Part shown: positions 10,526 to 19,270 of the stretch, piece after piece
Layout: the number at the start of each line of letters is the position of its first letter
Numbering within the stretch: position 1 is the stretch's first letter
Origin: Actinocrinis sp035946395
GTDB lineage: Bacteria; Actinomycetota; Actinomycetes; Streptomycetales; Catenulisporaceae
NCBI RefSeq assembly: GCF_035946395.1
Contig: NZ_DASYZI010000258.1
Span: 7,599 to 71,598, forward strand
DNA: 64,000 nucleotides
Direction of reading: 5' to 3'
Made by a program: the position numbers and the translations under genes
Notes under the pieces: model-generated
The model's database searches: none
Told to the model about the DNA's origin: nothing
The model's input: only the letters and a program-made list of their open reading frames with translations

Positions 10526-11704
10526 GTGAGCTTGAGCTATTGCAGCTCCTGCGGTGAGCCGATCGAAGGTCGGTTCTGCCGAATGTGCGGTACGCCCGCC
10601 GCGGCAGTACCCGCTGAAGCCATCGCAACGGCCAGCTTTCAATCGAGCACAGTCCAGTCGAGCACAGTCCAATCGGGCACCGTTCAATCGAACGCAGCCC
10701 AGGCAGCCCCGACCCAGCAGCTGCCTTTCCAGGCGCCGCCCACGCATCGCCCCTCTCACACCCAGCCGCCGGAGTCCGGCTTCGAGTCGCTGTTCCGTCC
10801 GCCGGACGGGCAAGTCAACGAGCACAGCCGCACTCAGCTGATCGCGCCGGTCGAAGCCGACTACCGGATGCCCCCGCCGTCGGGCCCGATGGACGGCACG
10901 CGGACCGTTGACGCGTTCAGCGCCGCGCCGACGCAGTACGTGCGCCCTCAACCGGGTAACGGATACCCACCCGGAGCAGGATCCGACGATGCTCAGGACT
11001 GGGACGACGATGAACCGAGCGGCATCCGCAAGCCGGTGGTGTGGGGAACCCTGGGAGCCGTTGCCGCTGCCACGGCGGTGATCCTCGGCCTGCTTTACAT
11101 CGGCAGCCACAACAACGGCAGCGGCCCAGCCAACGGCGCCGCGACGAACTCGCCGACCGCGACAGTCTCCACTACCTCGACGGTCGGCAGCGTCGACCTG
11201 GCGCCGGGTTCGGCAAGCCCGTCCGCGTCCGCCAGCGCGTCGGCATCGCCGAGCGCCTCTGCGGGTGGTACGTCGCTGCCGCTGAGCGTCGGCTCGACCG
11301 GGCCGTACGTTCATTACGTGCAGACGCGCCTGCGTGCGCTCGGCTACTACGGCGGCGGCATCACCGGTCAGTACGACCAGGCGACCGCCCAGGCCGTGGC
11401 GTCCTTCCAGGCCAGAGCCGGGGTGACCGCCGACCCGTCCGGGACCGTGGGCAAGCCCACGCTCACCGCCCTGATCGCGGCCGGGTCGCAGCCCGACCTG
11501 AAGTTCGGCCAGCGCTCGGGCGATGTCAGGCGGCTACAGGAGGCGCTGAACACGGCGGAGAACGCCGGGCTCACGATCAGCGGGCACTACGACGCCGCGA
11601 CGTTCGCCGCCGTACGCCGCTACCAGGAGCAGGTGGGAGTCGCCGCGACCGGTTCGACGAACCAGCAGACCTGGACCGCGTTGCAGTCCGGCAGAGTCGT
11701 CTGA
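10526..11704 (+). CDS. Membrane protein with zinc ribbon and two peptidoglycan-binding domains
   Basis: The 392-residue protein starts at GTG 10526. It has an N-terminal zinc ribbon (CSSCGEPIEGRFCRMCG), a long Pro/Gln/Ser linker, a single membrane helix at about residues 170-192 (GAVAAATAVILGLLYIG), a Ser/Ala/Thr-rich stalk, and two PG_binding_1 repeats. The first repeat includes YVQTRLRALGYYGGGITGQYD and the second DVRRLQEALNTAENAGLTI. The layout puts the zinc ribbon in the cytoplasm and the repeats in the cell wall. No catalytic domain is present, so an anchoring or sensing role is likely. The codons for residues 35-55 contain a short tandem repeat. Confidence 0.82.
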   Translation: MSLSYCSSCGEPIEGRFCRMCGTPAAAVPAEAIATASFQSSTVQSSTVQSGTVQSNAAQAAPTQQLPFQAPPTHRPSHTQPPESGFESLFRPPDGQVNEHSRTQLIAPVEADYRMPPPSGPMDGTRTVDAFSAAPTQYVRPQPGNGYPPGAGSDDAQDWDDDEPSGIRKPVVWGTLGAVAAATAVILGLLYIGSHNNGSGPANGAATNSPTATVSTTSTVGSVDLAPGSASPSASASASASPSASAGGTSLPLSVGSTGPYVHYVQTRLRALGYYGGGITGQYDQATAQAVASFQARAGVTADPSGTVGKPTLTALIAAGSQPDLKFGQRSGDVRRLQEALNTAENAGLTISGHYDAATFAAVRRYQEQVGVAATGSTNQQTWTALQSGRVV

Positions 11705-11750
11705 CGGCTTGCCGCCGACGCCGGACCGCGCTCGCCGTACCGCCGATGCC

Positions 11751-12029
11751 TTATCGCAGCCCGGCCGCGGTCAGCAGCCGGTCGCGTTCCTGTCGGCTGA
11801 TCGCGGTCCAACGCACCGAGCGGATCGCGCCTTCCAGGGCGAGCAGGGTGTGCACGCACTCCTCGCCCGGGGTCTGGTCCGCTATCAGCTGCCAGGCCCG
11901 CAACGCGCCGAGCGCTTTGAGCTGTTCGAGAGTGTCCACGCCGACGGAGCCGAGCCGTTCCGAGAGCACCGGCCCGATGTTCACCGCCCGATCCATCGGC
12001 GTGCCCCGGGTCGATCCGCCCACCGTCAT
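11751..12029 (-). CDS. TfoX C-terminal domain protein
   Basis: Start ATG 12029 is preceded by AAGGG at about nine bases. The 92-residue product matches the helical C-terminal domain of TfoX/Sxy: NIGPVLSERLGSVGVDTLEQLKALGALRAW, a helix-hairpin-helix-like segment. The N-terminal TfoX domain is absent, as in many standalone actinobacterial copies. In gamma-proteobacteria TfoX controls competence. Whether this short form does anything similar is unknown. Confidence 0.75.
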   Translation of the reverse strand: MTVGGSTRGTPMDRAVNIGPVLSERLGSVGVDTLEQLKALGALRAWQLIADQTPGEECVHTLLALEGAIRSVRWTAISRQERDRLLTAAGLR

Positions 12030-12199
12030 CGCCGCCGCCCTTCGTTCCTTCGTGCACATCAGCGCCGCTACACACACGCCACACTGCACACGAGCCTGGC
12101 TCAGCAGCGCCGCCTCGGCCACCCGGTTCGGCCTTATGACTGACATTCATCGCTTAATTCGAATTGTGTACGATGAGCAGCCCACCGAGACTGAGGGAC

Positions 12200-12523
12200 A
12201 TGGCCTGGGTACTCGTCGTTCTCGCCGGTCTGCTGGAGACCGGGTTCGCGGTCTGCCTCAAGCAGAGCGACGGCTTGTCCAAGCCCTGGCCGACGCTCGG
12301 CTTCTCGCTGTTCGCGATCGGCTCGTTCGCGCTGCTGACCCTGGCGCTGCGGCGGCTGGAGATCGGCCCGGCGTACGCGGTGTGGACCGGGATCGGGGCG
12401 GCCGGAACAGTCGTCTTCGGAATGTTGTTCCTGGGCGAAGGCGCCTCCGCGGCGAAGCTCGTGTCCGTTTCCCTGATCGTGGCGGGCGTGGTCGGGCTCA
12501 ACCTCTTCGGCGCGGTGCACTGA
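12200..12523 (+). CDS. SMR-family exporter, Gdx/SugE type
   Basis: About 107 residues with four membrane helices. The sequence MAWVLVVLAGLLETGFAV carries the membrane-embedded Glu used for proton coupling. Together with LKQSDG, GPAYAVWTGIGAAGTV and LFLGEGAS it matches the SugE/Gdx branch, which exports guanidinium, rather than the EmrE multidrug branch. I prefer ATG 12200 on family alignment; ATG 12173 is in frame and also lacks a clear ribosome site. I saw no guanidine riboswitch in the ~170 bases upstream. A homodimer is expected. Confidence 0.85.
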   Translation: MAWVLVVLAGLLETGFAVCLKQSDGLSKPWPTLGFSLFAIGSFALLTLALRRLEIGPAYAVWTGIGAAGTVVFGMLFLGEGASAAKLVSVSLIVAGVVGLNLFGAVH

Positions 12524-12591
12524 ACCGCCGATGCACCGAACCACAGTGCGACCGATATCTTTACCGCGTACGGACCAGCAAGGAGGGCCCC

Positions 12592-13620
12592 ATGGACGTC
12601 TCCGCGACGTCTGACACGGAAGACAAGCCCTTCAGCACGGCGCCGCCCACGGGGGAACAGGCAGCGCCGTCGTTGGAGGACACCGTTTCCTCGGCCGAGT
12701 CCGCGCTCGCCGAGGCGCAGATCGCCCTGGAGGCCGCACGGCTCGACCTCGACCGCCTGACCAGGCTGCACCATCACCACCTCGGGCCGCTCTACGACCG
12801 GCTCGACGAACTCGACCTGCTCATCGCCGAGGCGAAGGCCGTGGTGTCCGGCGATCCCGAACAGGCCCGCCGCGCGTACGAACTGAGGTACGGATCGGCG
12901 GGCGCGCCCGTGTTCGATCCGCTGACCGATCCGCTGCCGCCGGAGCCCGAACCGGCGCCGCTGATCGATCCGGAGTACGCCAGCACGCTGCGGTTCATCG
13001 ACTCCGCCGAGCCCGCCGAGGACCAGTCCAAGACGGCCGATCCGGCCAAGACGCTGCAACGGCTCTACCGGGACCTCGCGCGGCGCGCGCACCCCGACTT
13101 CACGCAGGATCCGCGGGAGAAGGAGCGGCGCAACGCGTTCATAACCCGGGTCAATGACGCGTACCGGCGCGCCGACCTGTACGACTTGCAGCGGCTGGCC
13201 GAGGAGTGGACGGTGATCAGCGCCAACGGGCCGGAGGCGGGCACCGAGGAGCGACAGTTGTGGCTGCGTCAGCGGCTGATCTGGCTGCGCGCCCGGACCG
13301 CCGAGGCGCGGGTCGAGCGGGACACGCTGCTGTCCAGCCCGCTCGGCCAAGTGCTCGCCGAGTTCGGCGCGGAACGGGCGCTCGACGCGCTGTCCGCCCG
13401 GCTCTTCGAGCAGATCCAGTACAAGGAAGACGAATTGCGCGCGATGTACGCGACCGAGACCGTCGTTCCGGTCCAGCACCAAACCCCGATCGAGTACACG
13501 GCCCAGCAGCAGATATCGGATCAGTTCCACGTACCGGAACAGAAGCAGGTCGCGCAGGAGCCGTATCCGGTGTGGGCCCTGCCCGAGCCGGAGAAGCCGG
13601 ATCTGGGCTACCTAAGCTAG
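12592..13620 (+). CDS. J-domain-containing protein
   Basis: 342 residues from ATG 12592 with a strong AGGAGGG site. The N-terminal third is an acidic coiled-coil-like region (LDLDRLTRLHHHHLGPLYDRL). The centre carries a compact J-domain with the essential HPD (LYRDLARRAHPDFTQDPREK, then ITRVNDAYRRADLYDL). A long helical C-terminus follows. J-domains stimulate DnaK ATPase. Lacking the Gly/Phe and zinc regions of DnaJ, this would be a specialised class C co-chaperone. The client is unknown. Confidence 0.85.
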   Translation: MDVSATSDTEDKPFSTAPPTGEQAAPSLEDTVSSAESALAEAQIALEAARLDLDRLTRLHHHHLGPLYDRLDELDLLIAEAKAVVSGDPEQARRAYELRYGSAGAPVFDPLTDPLPPEPEPAPLIDPEYASTLRFIDSAEPAEDQSKTADPAKTLQRLYRDLARRAHPDFTQDPREKERRNAFITRVNDAYRRADLYDLQRLAEEWTVISANGPEAGTEERQLWLRQRLIWLRARTAEARVERDTLLSSPLGQVLAEFGAERALDALSARLFEQIQYKEDELRAMYATETVVPVQHQTPIEYTAQQQISDQFHVPEQKQVAQEPYPVWALPEPEKPDLGYLS

Positions 13621-13672
13621 GCGGCTAGGGCGCACTGGCCCCGGCATTCGTACAACTGGCACGCGTACGGCG

Positions 13673-14578
13673 TCAGCGGGCCAGGCCGGTGGCCAGCGCC
13701 CTGCCGACGACGCGGTCCAGCAGGTAGGGCTGGATGTCGCCGCTGGAGCTCTTGATCTCGACGACCTCGTCCTCGATCCCGGGGCCGAAGCGCGCGGTCA
13801 GCTGCGGGGCGATCATCGCGGTCGGGTCGGAGTGCGCCACCACGTTGAACCAGCGCCGGACGGCGGCGGGCCAGTGTCCCTGCTCGTTGCGGGGCGCGGG
13901 TTCGAGCCGGCCGAAGATCTGCTCGGGCCCGCACAGCGCGGCGCCGAGCGAGACGAGGGTGACGCTTGCCCCGTCACCGAGCGCGCACAGCGCCTCGTAC
14001 GCGATCAACCCGCCGAGTCCGTGGCCGATCACGACCCGGGTGCCCGGCAGGATCGCGCCCTGGGTCCGGTCGCGGGCCTCGTGACGCAGCTTCAGATCGG
14101 TCAGGTACCGACTGAGCGCGCGGGCCTCGGTCTCGGCAAGATCCGGCGGGCCGCGGAAGTAGGCGCCGCCGCCGAGCGCCGCGGACAGTTCGGCCGGTTC
14201 CTCCGCGCCGTGCACTATGCCACCGATTGAGCCATCGATCGGGCCATTCACCAACAGGCCCCCGCGTCGATCGGCCCCCGCGTCGAACCTGTCGATCCGG
14301 ACGGCCTCGGTCCACCACGCGCGCAACAGTTCCGTGGTGAGCTCGTCAGCGGCGCCGTCCGCGGCGTCTGCGGACTCGGCGGGCCGGGCGAACAGATCGG
14401 CGAAGTCCAGCACGTTGACGTCTCCCGCACGCGGAACCGGCCCGCGCATGGTGCGCACCGAAGAGGACAACGCCGCGACGACACGTTGCACCGGATCGGT
14501 CCGACGCACCCCCGAATCAGCCGTACGCGGGCCCGGACCGCCGGGACCCGGAACGACGACCACGAGCGCCACTGTCAA
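13673..14578 (-). CDS. Alpha/beta-hydrolase-like protein
   Basis: 301 residues. A nucleophile-elbow-like GHGLGG motif follows a strand (GTRVVIGHGLGGLIAYEAL), but the usual catalytic Ser is replaced by Leu (G-H-G-L-G). The N-terminus is ALVVVVPGPGGPGP. A late VVAHSDPTAMIAP segment could supply the acid residue. The fold is likely alpha/beta hydrolase and catalysis is doubtful. It is convergent with the J-domain gene and shows no clear operon. It may be a structural or signalling relative of lipases. Confidence 0.6.
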   Translation of the reverse strand: MTVALVVVVPGPGGPGPRTADSGVRRTDPVQRVVAALSSSVRTMRGPVPRAGDVNVLDFADLFARPAESADAADGAADELTTELLRAWWTEAVRIDRFDAGADRRGGLLVNGPIDGSIGGIVHGAEEPAELSAALGGGAYFRGPPDLAETEARALSRYLTDLKLRHEARDRTQGAILPGTRVVIGHGLGGLIAYEALCALGDGASVTLVSLGAALCGPEQIFGRLEPAPRNEQGHWPAAVRRWFNVVAHSDPTAMIAPQLTARFGPGIEDEVVEIKSSSGDIQPYLLDRVVGRALATGLAR

Positions 14579-14726
14579 CCCCCTCGTACGTCGATCCGTG
14601 CTCGTCTCTGCCGCAGCGTGCGACCCCCGGATGTCCCCTAATTACATCCACGCATCGGTGCGACAGACTGCGCCATCAGTCTTGTGGCCTAGCGTAACCG
14701 ACCCAAGACGCCAGGTAAGGCTCGTG

Positions 14727-14740
14727 CTGAGAATTCTCAG
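14727..14740. repeat. 14-bp perfect palindrome
   Basis: A perfect 14-base dyad centred on GAATTC lies between divergent-to-convergent genes, in a 264-base gap with no gene. It could be a protein-binding site, but nothing links it to a known regulator. Confidence 0.4.
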
Positions 14741-14842
14741 GAGGCTCTTGCAACTGCATAAGGCACAGCCTGATGCGGCGTCAGAGCCCGCACGGTTGCA
14801 GTCGGAGGCGCACGCCGGGGCGAACGCGAGTTCACCGGCGGC

Positions 14843-15781
14843 TCAGGCGGACCCGCCCGCGCGGGCTGCTTCAAGCCAATCGCGTGCCGCGGCGAACTCC
14901 TGCTCGCTGGTGCCGAGGCGCACCGTGGGCGACTGCCCGTCGGCGCGCGGATACGAGCCGAGGAACCGCAGGTGCGCGCTTGTGCGGCGCAGACCCATCA
15001 GCGCCTCGCCGACGCGGGCGTCGGCGATGTGGCCCTCGCAGTCGATGAAGAAGAAGTAGCGGCCCATCGCCTTGCCGGTCGGCCGCGACTCGATCCGGCT
15101 CAGGTTGACCCCGCGGGTGGCGAACTGCTCCAGGATCTCCATCAGCTCGCCGGGGTGGTTGTCGCGCAGCCCGACCGTGATCGAGGTCTTGTCCATCCCG
15201 GAGGGCGGCGGCACCGGGCCGGGCCGGGTGACCACCACGAACCGGGTCTGCGCACCGGCGACGTCGTGCACCGGCTCGGCGAGCACGACCAGCCCGTAGC
15301 GGGTGGCCGTGAACGAACCGGCCAGCGCCGCGTCGTAGATCCCGTCCTGCACCTGGCGAGCCGCGTGCGCGTTCGACGTGGCGGCCTCCCAGCGGGCGTC
15401 CGGCAGGTGCTCGCCGAGCCAGCGGCGGCACTGCGGTTCGGCCACCGGGTGGCTGGCGACCGTCTTGACGTCGTCGAGGACGGTGCCCGGCCGCGCCAGC
15501 AACGCGAAACTCACCGGCAGCACCAGTTCCCGGATGATGACCAGCGGTTCACCGGTAGCCAGTTCGTCTATCGTCGCGGTGACCGCGCCCTCGACGGAGC
15601 TTTCCATGGCGACGACCGCGGCGGCGCACTCGCCACGGCGTACCGAACCGAGCGCGGTGGGGACAGTCGGGTAAGGCACCGCCTCGACTGAAGCGGCCTC
15701 CGGCAGCGCGAGCAGCGCCGCCTCGGTGAACGTGCCCTCGGGTCCGAGGTAGGCGTAACGGGCTGGTTGCTGGACCGACAT
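14843..15781 (-). CDS. pheA: Prephenate dehydratase
   Basis: About 312 residues from ATG 15781 (an in-frame GTG lies nine bases upstream). It converts prephenate to phenylpyruvate in phenylalanine synthesis. The catalytic domain shows YAYLGPEGTFTEAALL, the ESSVEGAV motif and the essential TRF (AQTRFVVVTRP). The C-terminal ACT domain, with NLSRIESRP, mediates feedback by phenylalanine. No chorismate mutase domain is present, so it is the monofunctional form usual in actinobacteria. Confidence 0.95.
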   Translation of the reverse strand: MSVQQPARYAYLGPEGTFTEAALLALPEAASVEAVPYPTVPTALGSVRRGECAAAVVAMESSVEGAVTATIDELATGEPLVIIRELVLPVSFALLARPGTVLDDVKTVASHPVAEPQCRRWLGEHLPDARWEAATSNAHAARQVQDGIYDAALAGSFTATRYGLVVLAEPVHDVAGAQTRFVVVTRPGPVPPPSGMDKTSITVGLRDNHPGELMEILEQFATRGVNLSRIESRPTGKAMGRYFFFIDCEGHIADARVGEALMGLRRTSAHLRFLGSYPRADGQSPTVRLGTSEQEFAAARDWLEAARAGGSA

Positions 15782-15952
15782 GGTGACCACCGTATCTTGC
15801 TGCCATGCAACTGGGCTGCGCTCAGAGGGTGCAGCCGTATGAGTGATCCGGGCACGACACGGTGTCGGCCATCACGTACGTTGAGCGCGTATTGATCCTC
15901 GGGAGCGGTAATACGTAACTGCGTGCACCTCGACCGTGGGAGGTTGTGGCTC

Positions 15953-16414
15953 GTGGACGTCAACTGGACCCTGCTGCTGCCCAGAGAGGCGGAGAGCGTG
16001 GGGAAGGCCCGGCGCATGCTGCGGGACACCGCGTCGCTCGCCGGGATGGATCCGGAGATCTCCTTCGATCTGGGCGTGGCGCTCACCGAGGCGTGCGCGA
16101 ACGTGATCGAGCACGCCGGCGAGGCGGAAGGGTACTGGGTGGCGGCCGGGATCAGCGAGGACCGGTGCTGGATCGACGTGATCGACAACGGGGTCGGCTT
16201 CGCCCCGCGCCGGCTGGCCGAGCACACGTCCGCGTCAACACGGCATCGGGCGCACCTCGCGGCGGTGCCCCTGGCGGACACTCCGGAGGACGGCCGTGGC
16301 CTGATGCTCATCGAGGCTTTGTGCGATCGGGTGGACATCCGCAACCACCCGGCGCGTGGCGCGATGATCCACTTCGAGCGGGACCTCAAGCCGGGCGTGA
16401 CAATGGCGGCATGA
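15953..16414 (+). CDS. Anti-sigma-factor-like serine kinase (HATPase_c_2)
   Basis: About 153 residues. GTG 15953 has GGGAGG nine bases upstream and is preferred to the earlier GTG at 15923. The GHKL ATP-binding fold is visible as the N-box ALTEACANVIEHA and the G1 box VIDNGVGFAP, with a GRGLMLIEALCD G2-like box. Proteins of this type (RsbW/SpoIIAB relatives) phosphorylate anti-anti-sigma partners. No partner or sigma gene lies next to it. mobA begins seven bases after the stop and is probably co-transcribed. Confidence 0.82.
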   Translation: MDVNWTLLLPREAESVGKARRMLRDTASLAGMDPEISFDLGVALTEACANVIEHAGEAEGYWVAAGISEDRCWIDVIDNGVGFAPRRLAEHTSASTRHRAHLAAVPLADTPEDGRGLMLIEALCDRVDIRNHPARGAMIHFERDLKPGVTMAA

Positions 16415-16421
16415 TGCTTAC

Positions 16422-17129
16422 GTGGACGCCCTGATAGACGTACTGATCCTGGCCGGCGGGGAAGCACGGCGCCTCGGCGGCGCGGACAAGCCGATGGTCG
16501 AGATCGGCGGCCGGTCGCTGCTCGACCGGGTCATCGAGGCTTGCACCGCGGTCGTGCACGACGCAGCGCCGCACGGGGAAGAATCCACTGGAGTTGCATC
16601 CGCAGATGCCGCCGAGGCGGCCTCCGGTCATGATATTTCGGTAAATCACAACAATCCGATCGTTGTCGGACCGATGCGTCCGACGCGCCGCTCGGTGCGT
16701 TGGGCCCGCGAGGATCCGCCGGGTGGCGGACCGGTCGCGGCGATCGCGGCCGGACTCTCCATGTGCCGAGCCCCTTACGTCGGTGTGTTCGCCGCCGATC
16801 TCCCGTTCCTGACGGCTGAGACTGTCCACAGCCTGTGGACAGTGCTCACCGCTTCGGGGACCGGTTACGACGGCGCCATCGCCGTGGACCCGGACGGCCA
16901 CGAGCAGTGGCTGACCGCGGTCTACCGGCGCGATGCGCTGCTGGCGAGAATCGCCGATCAGGGCCAGGAGGCTCTGCACGGTCTTCCGCTGCGCCGACTG
17001 GTGCGGGACCTGCGGCTGCTTCGGATCACGGCGGCGGGGCAGAGCGTGCTGGACTGCGACACCTGGGAGGATGTGGCCGCGGCACGGCGGCTCGCCGAAC
17101 CGGCACAGCGCCTCGCTAAACCGACATAG
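16422..17129 (+). CDS. mobA: Molybdenum cofactor guanylyltransferase (MobA-like)
   Basis: 235 residues from GTG 16422. The N-terminal nucleotide-binding loop LILAGGEARRLGGADKPMV is diagnostic of MobA/GT-A nucleotidyltransferases, and FAADLPFL carries the metal-binding Asp. MobA joins GMP to molybdopterin to give the bis-MGD cofactor. Residues ~50-75 form an atypical insert (Ala/Ser/Asn-rich) coded by DNA less GC-rich than its flanks. A DUF6457 gene follows, a frequent partner of actinobacterial MobA. Confidence 0.88.
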   Translation: MDALIDVLILAGGEARRLGGADKPMVEIGGRSLLDRVIEACTAVVHDAAPHGEESTGVASADAAEAASGHDISVNHNNPIVVGPMRPTRRSVRWAREDPPGGGPVAAIAAGLSMCRAPYVGVFAADLPFLTAETVHSLWTVLTASGTGYDGAIAVDPDGHEQWLTAVYRRDALLARIADQGQEALHGLPLRRLVRDLRLLRITAAGQSVLDCDTWEDVAAARRLAEPAQRLAKPT

Positions 17130-17164
17130 CACCTTGCCGAAGCAACACAGCGTCCGCCTGAGCC

Positions 17165-17229
17165 GACACGGTGTTAGACACGGTGTTAAACGAAGCACAG
17201 TGCTAAACCAGCCACGGTGTTAAACCAAG
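17165..17229. repeat. Degenerate tandem repeat, ~14-20 bp units
   Basis: Three to four copies of a CACGGTGTTAAACC-like unit follow mobA. The copies differ by a few bases and the series lies wholly between genes. It resembles replication-slippage repeats rather than a regulatory element. Confidence 0.6.
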
Positions 17230-17287
17230 CCAGTGGGCGGCCGAGCCGGCGCCGCGGACCCCGGGCGACGAGAGGGACTGACACGCG

Positions 17288-17542
17288 ATGCTCGACTCCT
17301 GGCTCAGCGAAGCGGCTTCGGAACTCGGCCGCCCCGAACTCGCGCTCACCGCGCAGCAGCAGGACGCGCTGCTCGACCTCGCCAGGGTCGCCGCGCACGC
17401 GATCGCCCGCCCCGCAGCGCCGCTGACCACGTTCCTGGCCGGTTACGCGCTCGGCATCGGCGGGAGCCTGGACGGCCTCGACAGCGTCGTGTCAGTCCTC
17501 TCCGCCGCCGCCGAGGCACACCGGCGACCGGCCGACGAGTGA
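17288..17542 (+). CDS. DUF6457 family protein
   Basis: 84 residues, mainly helical: MLDSWLSEAASELG, then LLDLARVAAHAIARPAAPLT and FLAGYALGIGG. This fits the DUF6457 family, which occurs beside or fused to MobA-type nucleotidyltransferases in actinobacteria. It may help cofactor delivery or assembly. That role is inferred from neighbourhood only. Confidence 0.75.
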   Translation: MLDSWLSEAASELGRPELALTAQQQDALLDLARVAAHAIARPAAPLTTFLAGYALGIGGSLDGLDSVVSVLSAAAEAHRRPADE

Positions 17543-17628
17543 CGGCCTGCTTCGGCGCGATCCCGCCCTCGGCGCCGTCGAGCAAACCGGCCGCCTGATC
17601 GTGCGGCGCGGAGCATTAGGGTGGAACC

Positions 17629-18606
17629 GTGAAAGCGATCGAGATCACCAAGCCGGGCGGACCCGAGGTCCTCGTCTGGGCGGACGCGCCCGATCCGGTC
17701 CCGGCCGCCGGCGAGGTGCTGATCGCCGTCGCCGCCAGCGCGGTCAACCGGGCCGACCTGCTCCAGCGCGCGGGCTTCTACCCTCCGCCGCCCGGGGCCA
17801 GCCCGATCCCCGGCCTGGAGTGCTCGGGACGGATCGCGACGCTCGGCGCGGGGGTCACCGGCTGGAACGTGGGCGACGAGGTGTGCGCGCTGCTGGCCGG
17901 CGGCGGATACGCCGAGTTGGTGGCCGTCCCGGCGGGCCAGGTGCTGCCGGTGCCGAAAGGGATCGATCTGATCGACGCGGCGGGGCTGCCCGAGACGGTG
18001 TGCACCGTCTGGTCGAACGTCTTCATGGCCGCCGCGCTCCAGCCCCGGGAGACTCTGCTCGTACACGGCGGCGCCGGAGGCGTGGGCACCACCGCGATCC
18101 AGCTGGGCAAGGCGCTCGGGGCCCGCGTGGTGGCCACGGCCGGGTCCGCGCAGAAAGTCGCCCGCTGCCGCGAACTGGGCGCCGACGCCGCGATCGACTA
18201 CCGCGCCGAGGACTTCGTGACCCGCCTGGCCGAGATCACCGCCGGCCACGGCGCCGACGTCATCCTCGACGTCATGGGCGCCGCCTACCTCGGCCGGAAC
18301 GTGGAAGCGCTGGCCGTCAACGGACGGCTCGTCGTCGTCGGGCTCCAGGGCGGGACCCGGGGCGAGCTCGATCTGGGCAGACTGATGTCCAAGCGGGCCG
18401 CGATCATCTCGACGTCGTTGCGCGGACGCCCGGTGGCCGAGAAGTCGGCGATCGTGTCCGCCGTGCGCGAACACGTCTGGCCGCTGACCGCCGACGGCAC
18501 CCTGACCGTGGTCGCCGACCAGCGGTTCCCGCTCGCCGACGCCGCCGGCGCGCACCGACTCGTCGAATCGTCGGGGCACGTGGGTAAGGTACTGCTCGTT
18601 GCATAG
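17629..18606 (+). CDS. NAD(P)H-quinone oxidoreductase (PIG3/QOR type)
   Basis: 325 residues from GTG 17629. This is a medium-chain dehydrogenase without zinc. It shows the N-terminal GroES-like domain with NRADLLQRAGFYPPPPGAS, typical of the PIG3 branch, and the Rossmann loop VHGGAGGVGTTAIQLGKALG. A later YRAEDF segment follows the usual NADPH-selective region. It reduces quinones one electron at a time. The bpa gene follows in the same direction. Confidence 0.93.
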   Translation: MKAIEITKPGGPEVLVWADAPDPVPAAGEVLIAVAASAVNRADLLQRAGFYPPPPGASPIPGLECSGRIATLGAGVTGWNVGDEVCALLAGGGYAELVAVPAGQVLPVPKGIDLIDAAGLPETVCTVWSNVFMAAALQPRETLLVHGGAGGVGTTAIQLGKALGARVVATAGSAQKVARCRELGADAAIDYRAEDFVTRLAEITAGHGADVILDVMGAAYLGRNVEALAVNGRLVVVGLQGGTRGELDLGRLMSKRAAIISTSLRGRPVAEKSAIVSAVREHVWPLTADGTLTVVADQRFPLADAAGAHRLVESSGHVGKVLLVA

Positions 18607-18670
18607 CAGAGCGCGGCAAACACAGCATGACCGAACCGAAGCCGAACCGACTCGTCCGCTGGAGCAGCCG

Positions 18671-19246
18671 ATGAACCCGCAGAACTCGGAAATCCAGAAC
18701 CAGCCCGACTACCGGTCCGGCCGCTACGTCGTGGTCGGCCCCGGCGGGCTCCCGGTGGTCGACGAGGACGGCGCCGAGGTCATGGAGCAGGTGCCGGGGC
18801 AGAACGGCGAGGACCCGGCCGCGGTCGCCGAGATGGTCGAGCAGCCCGCGAAGGTCATGCGGATCGGCTCGATGATCAAGCAGCTGCTCGAAGAGGTGCG
18901 GGCCGCGCCGCTGGACGAGGCCAGCCGGGTGCGGCTCAAGGAGATCCACAAGTCCTCGATCGCCGAGCTGGAGAAGGGCCTGGCGCCCGAGCTGATCAGC
19001 GAGCTCGAACGGCTCTCCCTGCCGTTCGCCGAGGACGGCGTGCCGAGCGAGGCCGAGCTGCGGATCGCCCAGGCCCAGCTGGTCGGCTGGCTCGAAGGGC
19101 TCTTCCACGGCATCCAGACCGCGCTGTTCGCCCAGCAGATGGCGGCGCGCGCGCAACTGGAGCAGATGCGCCGGGCGCTGCCCCCCGGGATGTCCGACCA
19201 GCAGGTGCAGCGGCCGAACCCGACCGGCGCCGGCCCGTACCTGTGA
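18671..19246 (+). CDS. bpa: Bacterial proteasome activator Bpa
   Basis: 191 residues from ATG 18671. The helical core contains MRIGSMIKQLLEEVRAAPLDEASR and SSIAELEKGLAPELISELERL. The protein ends in GPYL, matching the C-terminal GQYL-type motif that docks in pockets of the 20S proteasome and opens its gate without ATP. Bpa forms a dodecameric ring and delivers unfolded or specific proteins for degradation. The gene implies a proteasome elsewhere in the genome, consistent with an actinobacterium. Confidence 0.93.
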   Translation: MNPQNSEIQNQPDYRSGRYVVVGPGGLPVVDEDGAEVMEQVPGQNGEDPAAVAEMVEQPAKVMRIGSMIKQLLEEVRAAPLDEASRVRLKEIHKSSIAELEKGLAPELISELERLSLPFAEDGVPSEAELRIAQAQLVGWLEGLFHGIQTALFAQQMAARAQLEQMRRALPPGMSDQQVQRPNPTGAGPYL

Positions 19247-19270
19247 CCGGCTGACGGACCGGGGCCCGCG

